From the NCBI RefSeq assembly GCF_000805335.1, contig NZ_KN708638.1, positions 4,224,487-4,288,486 of the forward strand: a DNA stretch of 64,000 nt, in the 5' to 3' direction. The notes below the pieces were generated by a model. It had not been told where the DNA came from. It did no database searches and saw only the letters and a program-made list of their open reading frames with translations. A program made the translations under genes and the position numbers. Shown here piece after piece: positions 9,667-18,541 of this stretch (position 1 is its first letter; every line of letters begins with the position of its first letter). Source of the DNA: Streptomyces sp. CT34 (lineage in GTDB: Bacteria > Actinomycetota > Actinomycetes > Streptomycetales > Streptomycetaceae).

Positions 9667-10749
9667 TCAGCGCTCGACGTCGCCCCGGATGAACTTCTCG
9701 ACGTTCTCCCGCGCCTCGTCGTCGAAGTACTGCACCGGCGGCGACTTCATGAAGTACGAGGAAGCGGAGAGGATCGGGCCACCGATCCCCCGGTCCTTGG
9801 CGATCTTCGCGGCGCGCAGCGCGTCGATGATGACGCCCGCGGAGTTCGGGGAGTCCCAGACCTCGAGCTTGTACTCCAGGTTCAGCGGGACATCGCCGAA
9901 GGCGCGGCCCTCAAGGCGGACGTAGGCCCACTTGCGGTCGTCCAGCCAGGCGACGTAGTCGGACGGGCCGATGTGCACGTTCTTCTCGCCCAGCTCGCGG
10001 TCGGGGATCTGCGAGGTGACGGCCTGCGTCTTGGAGATCTTCTTGGACTCCAGGCGGTCGCGCTCCAGCATGTTCTTGAAGTCCATGTTGCCGCCGACGT
10101 TCAGCTGCATCGTGCGGTCCAGGATGACGCCCCGGTCCTCGAAGAGCTTGGCCATCACGCGGTGCGTGATCGTGGCGCCGACCTGCGACTTGATGTCGTC
10201 ACCGACGATCGGCACACCGGCCTCGGTGAACTTGTCCGCCCACTCCTTGGTACCGGCGATGAAGACCGGGAGGGCGTTGACGAACGCGACCTTGGCGTCG
10301 ATGGCGCACTGGGCGTAGTACTTCGCCGCGTCCTCGGAGCCGACGGGCAGGTAGCAGACCAGGACGTCGACCTGCTTGTCCTTGAGGACCTGGACGACAT
10401 CGACCGGGGCCTCCGCGGACTCCTCGATCGTCATGCGGTAGTACTTGCCCAGGCCGTCGAGTGTGTGGCCGCGCTGGACCTGCACGCCGGTGTTCGGCAC
10501 ATCGCAGATCTTGATGGTGTTGTTCTCGCTGGCGCCGATGGCGTCCGAGAGGTCGAGGCCGACCTTCTTGGCGTCCACGTCGAAGGCGGCCACGAACTCG
10601 ATGTCGCGGACGTGGTAGTCGCCGAACTGCACGTGCATGAGGCCGGGCACGCGGCTGTCGGGGTCGGCGTCCTTGTAATACTCGACGCCCTGTACCAGCG
10701 AGGCGGCGCAGTTGCCCACGCCGACAATGGCTACGCGAACCGAACCCAT
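9667..10749 (-). CDS. ino1: Inositol-3-phosphate synthase
   Basis: This enzyme converts glucose 6-phosphate to 1D-myo-inositol 3-phosphate with NAD, feeding phosphatidylinositol lipids and mycothiol in actinobacteria. The 360-aa product begins MGSVRVAIVGVGNCAASLVQ, a Rossmann NAD-binding motif. It also has the family blocks GDDIKSQVGAT and LNVGGNMDFKNM. The start at 10749 has GGGAG upstream; the in-frame extension upstream is not conserved-looking. The gene lies 59 bp downstream of a PadR regulator on the same strand, so the two are probably co-transcribed, with the regulator controlling both through the palindrome at 11519. Confidence 0.95.
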   Translation of the reverse strand: MGSVRVAIVGVGNCAASLVQGVEYYKDADPDSRVPGLMHVQFGDYHVRDIEFVAAFDVDAKKVGLDLSDAIGASENNTIKICDVPNTGVQVQRGHTLDGLGKYYRMTIEESAEAPVDVVQVLKDKQVDVLVCYLPVGSEDAAKYYAQCAIDAKVAFVNALPVFIAGTKEWADKFTEAGVPIVGDDIKSQVGATITHRVMAKLFEDRGVILDRTMQLNVGGNMDFKNMLERDRLESKKISKTQAVTSQIPDRELGEKNVHIGPSDYVAWLDDRKWAYVRLEGRAFGDVPLNLEYKLEVWDSPNSAGVIIDALRAAKIAKDRGIGGPILSASSYFMKSPPVQYFDDEARENVEKFIRGDVER

Positions 10750-10808
10750 TCCGGTTGCTCCCTGTGTTCTCGATGGGGCCCTGTACGGCAGGGCCCCATG
10801 TGGTGGTG

Positions 10809-11477
10809 TCATTCGGACGGATCCGGCCGGGAACCGCCCCGGTGCCGGGGCAGGCCGTCCGCATCTCCTGACGGGGTGTTCTTGTCCCGCTCCGTGGGAC
10901 CCGGTGCGCGCTGATCGCGCCCGGCGCGCTCACTCTCGATGAGCTCGTTCAGCCAACGGACCTCGCGCTCCACGGATTCCATGCCGTGCCGCTGTAGTTC
11001 GAGGGTGTAGTCGTCCAGCCGCTCACGGGTCCTGGCCAAGGAGGTGCGCATTTTTTCGAGGCGCTCCTCCAGCCGGCTGCGGCGGCCTTCCAACACGCGC
11101 ATCCGTACGTCCCGCGACGTCTGGCCGAAGAACGCGAAGCGGACGCCGAAGTGCTCGTCCTCCCACGCATCCGGCCCGGAGTGGGTGAGCAGCTCCTCGA
11201 AGTGGTCTTTGCCCGCCGCGGTCAATCGGTAGACAATTTTTGCCCGGCGCCCGGTGAGCGCCGTGGCGGGAACACCGTCCGGGGCGCCGCCCGTTTCCTC
11301 TACGAGCCAGCCGTTCGCGACCAGCCCCTTGAGGCAGGGGTAGAGGGTGCCGTAGCTGAACGCACGGAAGACCCCGAGCGAGGTGTTGAGCCGCTTGCGC
11401 AACTCGTAACCGTGCATGGGGGATTCGCGGAGCAGGCCGAGGACGGCGAATTCGAGGACGCCGGAACGCCTGCTCAT
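10809..11477 (-). CDS. PadR family transcriptional regulator
   Basis: The 222-aa product has a PadR winged helix at its N-terminus (GVLEFAVLGLLRESPMHGYELRKRL, then the wing YGTLYPCLKGLVANGWL) and a long C-terminal helical region for dimerisation (RRSRLEERLEKMRTSLARTRERL). The tail is hydrophilic. The start ATG at 11477 has GGAGG upstream. It is the first gene of a likely two-gene operon with ino1 and probably represses its own promoter through the 19-bp palindrome 42 bp upstream. The inducing signal is unknown. Confidence 0.92.
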   Translation of the reverse strand: MSRRSGVLEFAVLGLLRESPMHGYELRKRLNTSLGVFRAFSYGTLYPCLKGLVANGWLVEETGGAPDGVPATALTGRRAKIVYRLTAAGKDHFEELLTHSGPDAWEDEHFGVRFAFFGQTSRDVRMRVLEGRRSRLEERLEKMRTSLARTRERLDDYTLELQRHGMESVEREVRWLNELIESERAGRDQRAPGPTERDKNTPSGDADGLPRHRGGSRPDPSE

Positions 11478-11838
11478 CCTCCGCCTCCTTGGCCCTGTGC
11501 GGTCTTTATCTCGTGCTGATGTATCGACTCGATACATCCAGACGATAGAACGGCACCCTGGGCGGAACAAGGGTGGGGACGGTGAACGGCGTCACATCAC
11601 TTATTCGTGCGACGTAACCTGACTGTTTTGGAGTGAATTTCAACACTGGGCAGGTTTTGGCCGTGCGTAGTCTGTGCGGCATGCAGACTGCCGGGAACCG
11701 TGGGCCGATACGTGGCGTCCCTGACCTCGGTGTAGTGCGGCCCGCGCGTCAGGAGCGGGTCGTGCATCGGGGGGACCTGAAGACAACTGCCGCCTTCAGG
11801 CGACGAGAGAGCGCGCCTGCCCGAGGAGTATTCGTTCC
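11478..11838. other. Divergent intergenic region padR / penicillin-binding protein
   Basis: This 361-bp gap separates the divergent padR and class A PBP genes. It holds the PadR-type palindrome at 11519 near padR. Towards the PBP side there is AT-richer sequence and a possible -10 (TAGTCT near 11669), which I rate weak. No gene was seen. Confidence 0.6.
11519..11537. promoter_or_regulatory. Palindromic operator, probably for PadR
   Basis: ATGTATCGACTCGATACAT is a perfect inverted repeat with 9-bp arms around one central base, placed 42 bp upstream of the padR start. PadR-family operators usually have ATGT/ACAT outer arms, as here. The assignment to this PadR is inferred from position. Confidence 0.75.
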
Positions 11839-14493
11839 ATGAGCGAGCACCGTCGCAAACCGCCACAGCCACAAGGTGGCGGACGTGCCGCGGCCAGACG
11901 TGCCGCACAGCAGTCATCAGGGCGGCGTGCCGCCCCTCCGCATGGCGCTGTTACGGGTTCTACGTCCCAGGCCCCCGAGGACCGGCCGCCGGGAGGGCGT
12001 GCCGAGGCCCGGCGGGCCGCGCAGCGCGGCGGACGCCGACGGGCGTCCGACTCCGCGGCGATGGCCTCCGGCGGGTCCGCCGCCGGCGGTTACGGCGGCG
12101 GGGGCCGCCGTGGCGGTGGTGGCGGAGGAGGCGGCGGCGCCGACGGAGGCCGTGGACGCGGTCGCGGTGGTGGAAATCCCGCCAAGAAGCGCCTTATTGA
12201 CTATCCACGTGCCAACCGCACCGGATGGCGCCGGTTCGTGCCGTCCTGGAAACAGGTGGCCGCCATGTGCATCACGGTCATCGGCCTGATCGTCGGCGTG
12301 GCCGGCGTCGGTCTCGCGCTGGTGCAGGTACCGGACGAGAACAAGGCCGCCACGTCGCAGAACAACGTCTACCTCTGGGCCGACGGCAAGGTCATGGCGC
12401 GCGACGGTGAGACAAACCGGCAGAACATCAAGATAAGCGAAATTCCGAAGTCCATGCAGAACGCAGCGATCTCCGCGGAGAACGCCTCGTTCCGGACGGA
12501 CTCCGGCGTGGACCCGATGGGTATCCTCCGCGCCCTGGTCAACATGGCCAAGGGCGGTGACACCCAGGGTGGGTCGACCATCACTCAGCAGTACGTGAAG
12601 AACGCGATGCTGAGCCAGGAGCAGACCATCACCCGTAAGTTCAAGGAGCTGTTCATCTCCATCAAGGTCGGCTCGACGATGGACAAGCCCAGTATCTTGC
12701 AGGGGTACTTGAACACCAGCTACTTCGGTCGCGGTGCCTACGGCATCCAGGCGGCGGCCCAGGCGTACTTCGGGAAGAACGCCTCCCAGCTGAAGCCGGA
12801 CGAGGGCGCGTTCCTGGCGTCCCTGCTCAAGGGCGCGAACCTCTACGACCCTGCGGGTGGCACCGGCCCCGGCGCCACCCCCGAGCAGAACATCCAGCGC
12901 GCCAAGGCTCGTTGGTCCTGGATCCTCGACCGCGAGGTGGCCAACCACCTCATGTCGAAGGCCGAGCGGGCCACGTACACGAAGTTCCCGATGCCCAAGG
13001 CGCCGAAGCCGGTGGCCAGCAAGGGCGGGCAGATCGGGTACTTGATCGACGTGGCCAAGAAGTACGTGCTCAGGAAGGCGAACATCAGCGAGGCCCTGTT
13101 CGACAAGGGCGGCTACACGATCCAGACGACCTTTGACGAGAAGAAGACCAACGAGCTGGCAGCCGCGGTGCAGAAGGTCGACAAGCACTACATCGACCCG
13201 ACGAAACGCCCGGATAAGGACAAGTACGTCCAGTTCGGTGGCGCTTCCGTGGTGCCGGGAGACGGCAAGATCGTCGCGCTGTACGGCGGTAACGGCTACG
13301 ACAAGGGCCACTTCAGTAACAACGCCGATACCTACGGGGTGCCGGTCGGCTCGACCTGGAAGCCGTTCGTGCTCGCCGCGGCCATGAAGTACGGGACCGT
13401 TGCGCACAGCGGTGTGCCGGTCTCGCCGGACAGCAAGTACAACGGCGATGACCATCTCAAGGTGAAGAACGCGGACGGTTCGATTGTGCTGAAGAAGGAC
13501 AACTCGCCCTTCTATCAGGTCAACGAGAGCAACTACCCCTGGGGCTACATCACCTTGCGGAAGGCGATGGAGCAGTCGGTCAACACCCCGTACGTTCAGC
13601 TCGGCATGGATGTCGGTATGGACAAGGTGCGGGACATGGCGCAGGCCGCGGGGATCTCGCCGGGCAGCTTCGACAAGAACCTCAACCCGTCCTTCGCGCT
13701 GGGCACTTCCACTCCGAGTGCGATTCGCATGGCCGATGCCTACGGCACCTTCGCCGCCTCCGGTACGAGCGTGGAGCCGTATTCGGTGACCAAGGTGATG
13801 TCCCAGGGTGAGGATGTGCCGGGCTTCGACAAGCCCAAGCCGCAGCAGGCGATGGAGGCCAACATTGCCAACAACATCACCGACGTGCTGAAGAACGTGA
13901 TCGAGAACGGCACCGCGACGACGGCCAAGAAGCTGGGTATGCCGGCCGCCGGCAAGACCGGTACCACCGACGAGAACAAGTCGGCCTGGTTCGTCGGCTA
14001 CACCAAGCAGCTCTCGACGGCCATCAGCATGTTCCGTGAGGACGCGCAGAACCCCCGTCAGCTGTCCATGAACGGCGTCGGCGGCTTCGACTCGATCCAC
14101 GGTGGCGCGCTGCCGACCGAGGTGTGGACCCAGTACATGCTGCAGGCGATGCAGGGTGTCACCCCGCAGGACTTCCCGGCAGCCACGCCGATCGGGCAGG
14201 TACAGAACGAGCAGGGGATGCCCTCTCCCACGCCGACCCCGACGCCGAGTGCCACGCCGTCGGCGACTCCGTCCGGGACACCCAGCCAGTCCGCTTCCCC
14301 GACGAATACTCCGTCGGCCACCCCGACCAAGTCGTGCTCCCCGTGGGACTTCCACTGCAAGCAGAACGGCGGGAACGGTGGGACGACCGGCGGCGGACCG
14401 GGCGGCGGTACCGGCGGTACGAGTCCGACGCCTGACCCGACGAGCGGCGGGAACACCGGAGGAGGCATCTTCGGCGGGCCCACCGGTGGCTAG
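11839..14493 (+). CDS. Class A penicillin-binding protein (transglycosylase/transpeptidase)
   Basis: This bifunctional enzyme polymerises lipid II and cross-links peptidoglycan. The 884-aa product has a basic, Gly/Arg-rich cytoplasmic leader (about 1-130) and one TM helix (VAAMCITVIGLIVGVAGVGL). The GT51 domain has catalytic Glu214 in AENASF and a GGSTITQQYVKN motif. The transpeptidase domain has the active-site triad S505-TWK, S580-VN and K706-TG. The C-terminal tail is Thr/Ser/Pro-rich (PTPTPTPSATPS), then Gly-rich with two Cys. All catalytic motifs are intact. The low-complexity leader and tail are typical for Streptomyces PBPs. Two parS sites follow its stop codon. Confidence 0.95.
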   Translation: MSEHRRKPPQPQGGGRAAARRAAQQSSGRRAAPPHGAVTGSTSQAPEDRPPGGRAEARRAAQRGGRRRASDSAAMASGGSAAGGYGGGGRRGGGGGGGGGADGGRGRGRGGGNPAKKRLIDYPRANRTGWRRFVPSWKQVAAMCITVIGLIVGVAGVGLALVQVPDENKAATSQNNVYLWADGKVMARDGETNRQNIKISEIPKSMQNAAISAENASFRTDSGVDPMGILRALVNMAKGGDTQGGSTITQQYVKNAMLSQEQTITRKFKELFISIKVGSTMDKPSILQGYLNTSYFGRGAYGIQAAAQAYFGKNASQLKPDEGAFLASLLKGANLYDPAGGTGPGATPEQNIQRAKARWSWILDREVANHLMSKAERATYTKFPMPKAPKPVASKGGQIGYLIDVAKKYVLRKANISEALFDKGGYTIQTTFDEKKTNELAAAVQKVDKHYIDPTKRPDKDKYVQFGGASVVPGDGKIVALYGGNGYDKGHFSNNADTYGVPVGSTWKPFVLAAAMKYGTVAHSGVPVSPDSKYNGDDHLKVKNADGSIVLKKDNSPFYQVNESNYPWGYITLRKAMEQSVNTPYVQLGMDVGMDKVRDMAQAAGISPGSFDKNLNPSFALGTSTPSAIRMADAYGTFAASGTSVEPYSVTKVMSQGEDVPGFDKPKPQQAMEANIANNITDVLKNVIENGTATTAKKLGMPAAGKTGTTDENKSAWFVGYTKQLSTAISMFREDAQNPRQLSMNGVGGFDSIHGGALPTEVWTQYMLQAMQGVTPQDFPAATPIGQVQNEQGMPSPTPTPTPSATPSATPSGTPSQSASPTNTPSATPTKSCSPWDFHCKQNGGNGGTTGGGPGGGTGGTSPTPDPTSGGNTGGGIFGGPTGG

Positions 14494-14504
14494 GACCGCT
14501 GATC

Positions 14505-14518
14505 GTTTCACGTGAAAC
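14505..14518. repeat. parS: parS site
   Basis: This is a perfect 14-bp parS palindrome 11 bp after the PBP stop codon. It pairs with the site at 14526. Confidence 0.95.
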
Positions 14519-14525
14519 GGCACTC

Positions 14526-14539
14526 GTTTCACGTGAAAC
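14526..14539. repeat. parS: parS site
   Basis: This perfect 14-bp parS lies 7 bp from its neighbour. The two palindromes sit two helical turns apart (21 bp start to start), so ParB dimers could bind the same DNA face. Confidence 0.95.
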
Positions 14540-14547
14540 ACGGCTCC

Positions 14548-14587
14548 ACGAAGCCCCCGACCCGGTGCGACCGGGCGGGGGCTTCGT
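14548..14587 (+). terminator. Intrinsic terminator-like hairpin after PBP gene
   Basis: Arms ACGAAGCCCCCG and CGGGGGCTTCGT (12 bp) enclose a loop that itself can pair (CCCGG/CCGGG). There is no U-tract, as is common in Streptomyces. Confidence 0.75.
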
Positions 14588-14623
14588 CGTGTTCGTCCCA
14601 TGCGTGTACGGCAGGATGGGGCC

Positions 14624-16105
14624 ATGACGAGCCTGCGACAGGACGAGCCGGTACGGCCGACGGAACGGGATGAGGTGGCGGCGGCCGGCAGCGAGCTGAT
14701 CGGCGGGCCGGGCGGGCGGCGGGTGCTGCTCGGAGCGAACTGGATGTCGCCGGTGCGGTTCATCGCGCTCGTCGCCATTGGTGTGTTCGCGCTCGGCATG
14801 GTGCAGAAGCTGCCCTGCTACAACGGCGGATGGTTCTTCGGCGCCACCAGCCAGTACGTCCACGCCTGCTACTCCGATATCCCCCATCTCTACACCGGGC
14901 GGGGCTTCGCCGATGGGCTGATCCCGTACTTCGACCGGCTGCCGGGCGATATGCAGTATCTGGAGTACCCGGTACTGACCGGCCTTTTCATGGAGGTCGC
15001 CTCCTGGATGACGCCGCACAGCGGGGCGATCCAGGACCGCGAACAGATCTACTGGCTGGTCAACGCCGGGATGCTGATGGTCTGCGCCGCCGTCATCGCG
15101 GTGTGCGTGGCGCGTACCCACCGGCGGCGGCCCTGGGACGGTCTGCTGGTGGCCCTGGCCCCCGCCTTCGCCCTCACCGCCACTATCAACTGGGACCTGC
15201 TGGCGGTCGCCCTGACCGCCGCCGGGATGCTGATGTGGTCGCGCAGTCGCCCGCTGGCGTCCGGAGTCCTGATCGGGCTGGCCACGGCGGCGAAGCTCTA
15301 CCCCGTCCTGTTGCTGGGGCCGCTGCTGGTGCTGTGCTGGCGCGCTGGAGCCTGGCGCGCGTACGGGAGGGCCGTCACCGGTGCGGTGGCCTCATGGCTG
15401 GTAGTGAACCTGCCGGTGATGATCATGCATGATGCGTCCGGATTCCATATCCGGGAGGGCTGGGCGAAGTTCTACACCTTCAGCCAGGAGCGTCCCATCG
15501 ACTTCGGTTCCGTCTGGCTGCTGATCTCGCAGCGCACCGGGGACCCTCTGGAGAACGCCAACCTCTATGCGACGCTGCTGATGATCCTCGGCTGCGGTGG
15601 CATCGCGCTGCTGACGTTCTACGCGCCGCGCCGGCCGCGCTTCGCCCAGCTCGCGTTCCTCGTCGTCGCGCTGTTCATCCTCACCAACAAGGTCTACTCG
15701 CCGCAGTACGTGCTGTGGCTGGTTCCGCTCGCCGCGCTGGCCCGGCCGCGCTGGCGGGACTTCCTGATCTGGCAGGCGGGCGAGATCATGTACTTCCTCG
15801 GGATCTGGATGTATCTCGCCTACACCGGCAGCGGCGACAAGCACCAGGGACTGCCGCCCGAGGGCTACCAACTGGCCATCGTGCTCCACTTGTTGGCCAC
15901 CCTCTACCTCTGCGCGGTGGTCATCCGAGACATCCTGATGCCGGAGCGGGACGTGGTCCGCAGGGACGGGGACGACGACCCCTCCGGGGGTGTCCTGGAC
16001 CGCAGTCCCGATGTGGTGGTGCTCGGGCGGGCGCATCACACGCCGCGCCACGCGGTGCACTTCGAGGGGACGCCACGGGTGCGCTGGGGCGTCGCACAGG
16101 ACTGA
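14624..16105 (+). CDS. Glycosyltransferase family 87-like membrane protein (DUF2029)
   Basis: The 493-aa product has about ten transmembrane helices. It has the features of GT-C polyprenyl-phosphomannose-dependent mannosyltransferases of family 87: an acidic pair in the first extracellular loop region (CYSDIPHLYTGRGF), a buried motif WDLLAVALTAAGM, and a late NKVYSPQYVLWLVP block. Such enzymes add mannose to lipids or glycans outside the membrane. The acceptor here is unknown; phosphatidylinositol mannosides or protein O-mannosylation are possible, and inositol phosphate synthase is encoded nearby. The start at 14624 follows AGGATGGGG. The C-terminal ~55 residues are hydrophilic. Confidence 0.82.
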   Translation: MTSLRQDEPVRPTERDEVAAAGSELIGGPGGRRVLLGANWMSPVRFIALVAIGVFALGMVQKLPCYNGGWFFGATSQYVHACYSDIPHLYTGRGFADGLIPYFDRLPGDMQYLEYPVLTGLFMEVASWMTPHSGAIQDREQIYWLVNAGMLMVCAAVIAVCVARTHRRRPWDGLLVALAPAFALTATINWDLLAVALTAAGMLMWSRSRPLASGVLIGLATAAKLYPVLLLGPLLVLCWRAGAWRAYGRAVTGAVASWLVVNLPVMIMHDASGFHIREGWAKFYTFSQERPIDFGSVWLLISQRTGDPLENANLYATLLMILGCGGIALLTFYAPRRPRFAQLAFLVVALFILTNKVYSPQYVLWLVPLAALARPRWRDFLIWQAGEIMYFLGIWMYLAYTGSGDKHQGLPPEGYQLAIVLHLLATLYLCAVVIRDILMPERDVVRRDGDDDPSGGVLDRSPDVVVLGRAHHTPRHAVHFEGTPRVRWGVAQD

Positions 16106-16125
16106 TCCGCTGCGGACGCACAACG

Positions 16126-16166
16126 AGGGCCCGGTGCCGCGGAGTTGACCGGCGGCACCGGGCCCT
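16126..16166. terminator. Bidirectional terminator hairpin between convergent genes
   Basis: Perfect 15-bp arms AGGGCCCGGTGCCGC and GCGGCACCGGGCCCT surround an 11-nt loop. It lies between the convergent GT87-like and alanine-racemase-like genes, so it can serve both strands. Confidence 0.85.
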
Positions 16167-16195
16167 GGTGCAGGTGTGTGGGGGATCCGCCCGGA

Positions 16196-17227
16196 TCAGC
16201 GGTCCACCATGCGGTCGTACTGCGTGGTGGTGTGCCGCAGGTGGGCCACCAGCTCCTCGCCGACCTTCGGTGCGGGGGCATCCGCCGGCACGAACAGGAT
16301 CGACACCTGCATGTGCGGGGGCTCCGCGAACCAGCGCTGCTTCCCGGCCCAGACGTACGGCGCCAGGTTGCGGTTGACGGTCGCCAGACCGGCCCGGGCC
16401 ACGCCCTTGGCGCGCGGCATCACGCCGTGCAGCGCCTTGGGCGACTCCAGGCCGACGCCGTGCGAGGTGCCCCCCGCCACGACGACCAAGCAGCCGTCCG
16501 AGGCCGCCCTTTGCTGGCGGTAGCCGAACCGGTCGCCCTTCTTGACGGACGTGACGTCGAGGACCGAGCCGCGGTACTCGGTCGCTTCGTGGTCGCCCAG
16601 CCACAGCCGTGTGCCGATCCGCGCGCGGAAGCGGGTCTGCGGGAACTGCTGCTGGAGGCGGGCGAGTTCGTCGGCCTTGAGGTGGCTGACGAACATGGTG
16701 TGCAGCGGGAGGCGGTCGGCGCGCAGCCGGTCCATCCAGCCGATGACCTCTTCCACCGAGTCGGAGCCGTCGGTGCGGTCCAGTGGGAGGTGGATCGCGA
16801 AGCCTTCCAGCCGGACGTCCTCGATGGCGGCGGCCAGCTTCGGCAGGTCCTCGGGTACGACGCCGTGCCGCTTCATGCTGCTCATGACCTCGATGACGAC
16901 CCGGGCGCCGACCAGCCCGCCCACGCCCTCGACCGAGGAGACCGAGCGGATCGCCCGGTCGGGCAGCGGCACCGGCTCCTCGCCGTGCCGGAAGGGGGTC
17001 AGAACGAGCAGGTCGCCGCTGAAGAAGTCCTTGATGCGGGCCGCTTCGTAGGTCGTGCCGACCGCGAGGATGTCGGCTCCGAGCCGGGTGGCTTCATCGG
17101 CGAGCCGCTCGTGGCCGAATCCGTAGCCGTTGCCTTTGCAGACCGGGACCAGCCCGGGGAACTGCTGGAGAACGCTCTGCTGATGCGCCCGCCAGCGCGC
17201 GGTGTCGACGTAGAGGGTGAGCGCCAT
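16196..17227 (-). CDS. Alanine racemase-like fold type III PLP protein
   Basis: The 343-aa product starts MALTLYVDTARW. It has the PLP-lysine motif of fold-type III enzymes at residues 30-36 (CKGNGYG, K31), as in alanine racemases. It is atypical: the C-terminal part (SVKKGDRFGYRQQ, VVAGGTSHGVGLES) is unlike the canonical Alr C-domain, so racemase activity on alanine is uncertain. It is 64 bp downstream of femX on the same strand and probably in one operon, which suggests a role in amino acids for peptidoglycan cross-bridges. The start has a GGTTCC-type weak SD; the longer in-frame extension would overlap femX. It could also be an amino-acid racemase of other specificity. Confidence 0.8.
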   Translation of the reverse strand: MALTLYVDTARWRAHQQSVLQQFPGLVPVCKGNGYGFGHERLADEATRLGADILAVGTTYEAARIKDFFSGDLLVLTPFRHGEEPVPLPDRAIRSVSSVEGVGGLVGARVVIEVMSSMKRHGVVPEDLPKLAAAIEDVRLEGFAIHLPLDRTDGSDSVEEVIGWMDRLRADRLPLHTMFVSHLKADELARLQQQFPQTRFRARIGTRLWLGDHEATEYRGSVLDVTSVKKGDRFGYRQQRAASDGCLVVVAGGTSHGVGLESPKALHGVMPRAKGVARAGLATVNRNLAPYVWAGKQRWFAEPPHMQVSILFVPADAPAPKVGEELVAHLRHTTTQYDRMVDR

Positions 17228-17291
17228 GGCCGGCCCGGAACCTTTCTCGTGGCTGGGGTGTGTCAGGGGTACGAACGGTGCGGTGGAGCGG

Positions 17292-18410
17292 TCAGCGCCG
17301 CGACATGTAGAGGTCCAGTGCCTTGTGCAGCAGCTTGTTGAGTGGGAAGTCCCATTCGCCGAGGTACTCCGCCGCCTGCCCACCCGTGCCGACCTTGAAC
17401 TGGATCAGGCCGAAGAGGTGGTCGTTCTCGTCCAACGAGTCGCTGATGCCGCGGAGGTCGTAGACGGTGGCGCCGAGCGCGTAGGCGTCCTGAAGCATCC
17501 GCCACTGCATGGCGTTGGAGGGGCGGACCTCACGGCCGATGTTGTCCGAGGCGCCGTAGGAGTACCAGACGTGCCCGCCGACGACGAGCATTGTCGCGGC
17601 AGACAGGTTGACGCCGTTGTGGCGGGCGAAGTAGAGCCGCATGCGGTTGGGGTCCTCGGAGTTGAGGGCCGTCCACATCCGCTGGAAGTAGCCGAGCGGG
17701 CGGGGCCGGAAACGATCGCGCTCCGCGGTGACCTCGTACAGCCGCTGCCATTCGGCGAGGTCGTCGTAGCCGCCCTGGACGACCTCGACGCCGGCCTTCT
17801 CGGCCTTCTTGATGTTGCGGCGCCACAGCTGGTTGAAGCCCTTGTGGACCTCTTCCAGCGAGCGGTCGGCGAGCGGTACCTGGAATACGTAGCGGGGCTG
17901 CACATCGCCGAAGCCGGCGCCGCCGTCCTCGCCCTGCTGCCAGCCCATGCGGCGCAGCCGGTCGGCGACCTCGAAGGCGCGCGGCTCGATGTGGGTGGCC
18001 TCGACATCGCGCAGCCGCTTGACGTCCGGGCTCTGGATGCCGGACTTGATCGCGGCGGAGTCCCAGCGGCGGATGATGACCGGCGGGCCCATCTTCACGG
18101 AGAAGGCGCCCTGCTGCTTGAGGTGGCCGAGCATCGGCTGCAGCCAGTCCTCCAGATTCGGCGCGAACCAGTTGATGACCGGGCCCTCGGGGAGGTACGC
18201 GAGGTAGCGCTTGATCTTGGGCAGCTGCCGGTAGAGGACCAGGCCCGCGCCGACCAGCTCGCCGGTGGTGTCGAACCAGCCCAGGCTCTCCGACCGCCAC
18301 TCGGCCTTCACGTCCGCCCAGGCCGGGACCTGCATGTGGCTCGCCGCGGGCAGGCTCTGGATGTATGCCAGATGCTGCTCTCGACTGATGGTCCTCAGGG
18401 TCAGGCTCAT
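17292..18410 (-). CDS. femX: FemX/FemAB-type aminoacyltransferase (peptidoglycan branch)
   Basis: Fem ligases transfer an amino acid from aminoacyl-tRNA to the stem peptide of lipid II; in Streptomyces FemX adds the glycine branch. The 372-aa product has the two GNAT-like subdomains of the family. Recognisable blocks are MQVPAWADVKAEWRSESLGW at the N-terminus, QPRYVFQVPL, GFNQLWRRNIKKAEKAGV (helical arm region) and YDLRGISDSLDENDHLFGL near the C-terminus. Length fits the family. In S. coelicolor the homologue is known as femX and was reported essential in the absence of vancomycin-resistance gene vanK (recalled). It is co-directional with the racemase-like gene. Confidence 0.88.
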   Translation of the reverse strand: MSLTLRTISREQHLAYIQSLPAASHMQVPAWADVKAEWRSESLGWFDTTGELVGAGLVLYRQLPKIKRYLAYLPEGPVINWFAPNLEDWLQPMLGHLKQQGAFSVKMGPPVIIRRWDSAAIKSGIQSPDVKRLRDVEATHIEPRAFEVADRLRRMGWQQGEDGGAGFGDVQPRYVFQVPLADRSLEEVHKGFNQLWRRNIKKAEKAGVEVVQGGYDDLAEWQRLYEVTAERDRFRPRPLGYFQRMWTALNSEDPNRMRLYFARHNGVNLSAATMLVVGGHVWYSYGASDNIGREVRPSNAMQWRMLQDAYALGATVYDLRGISDSLDENDHLFGLIQFKVGTGGQAAEYLGEWDFPLNKLLHKALDLYMSRR

Positions 18411-18541
18411 GCGGGGCGCTCCTCGGCTGGTGTGTCCCCTCGGTCGGGGCTCCGGCTCTCGCGCCGAAGCCTACTGTGACCGGGGAGCACCCCGTCTGGG
18501 CCGTACGGGGGCGGGCTCCGTATGCCGCAGCGCGGCGGCGC

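Noticed and set aside
11917..14799. 960-codon open frame on minus strand
   Set aside because: It is antisense to the class A PBP, which has complete catalytic motifs. The frame is open because third positions are G/C.
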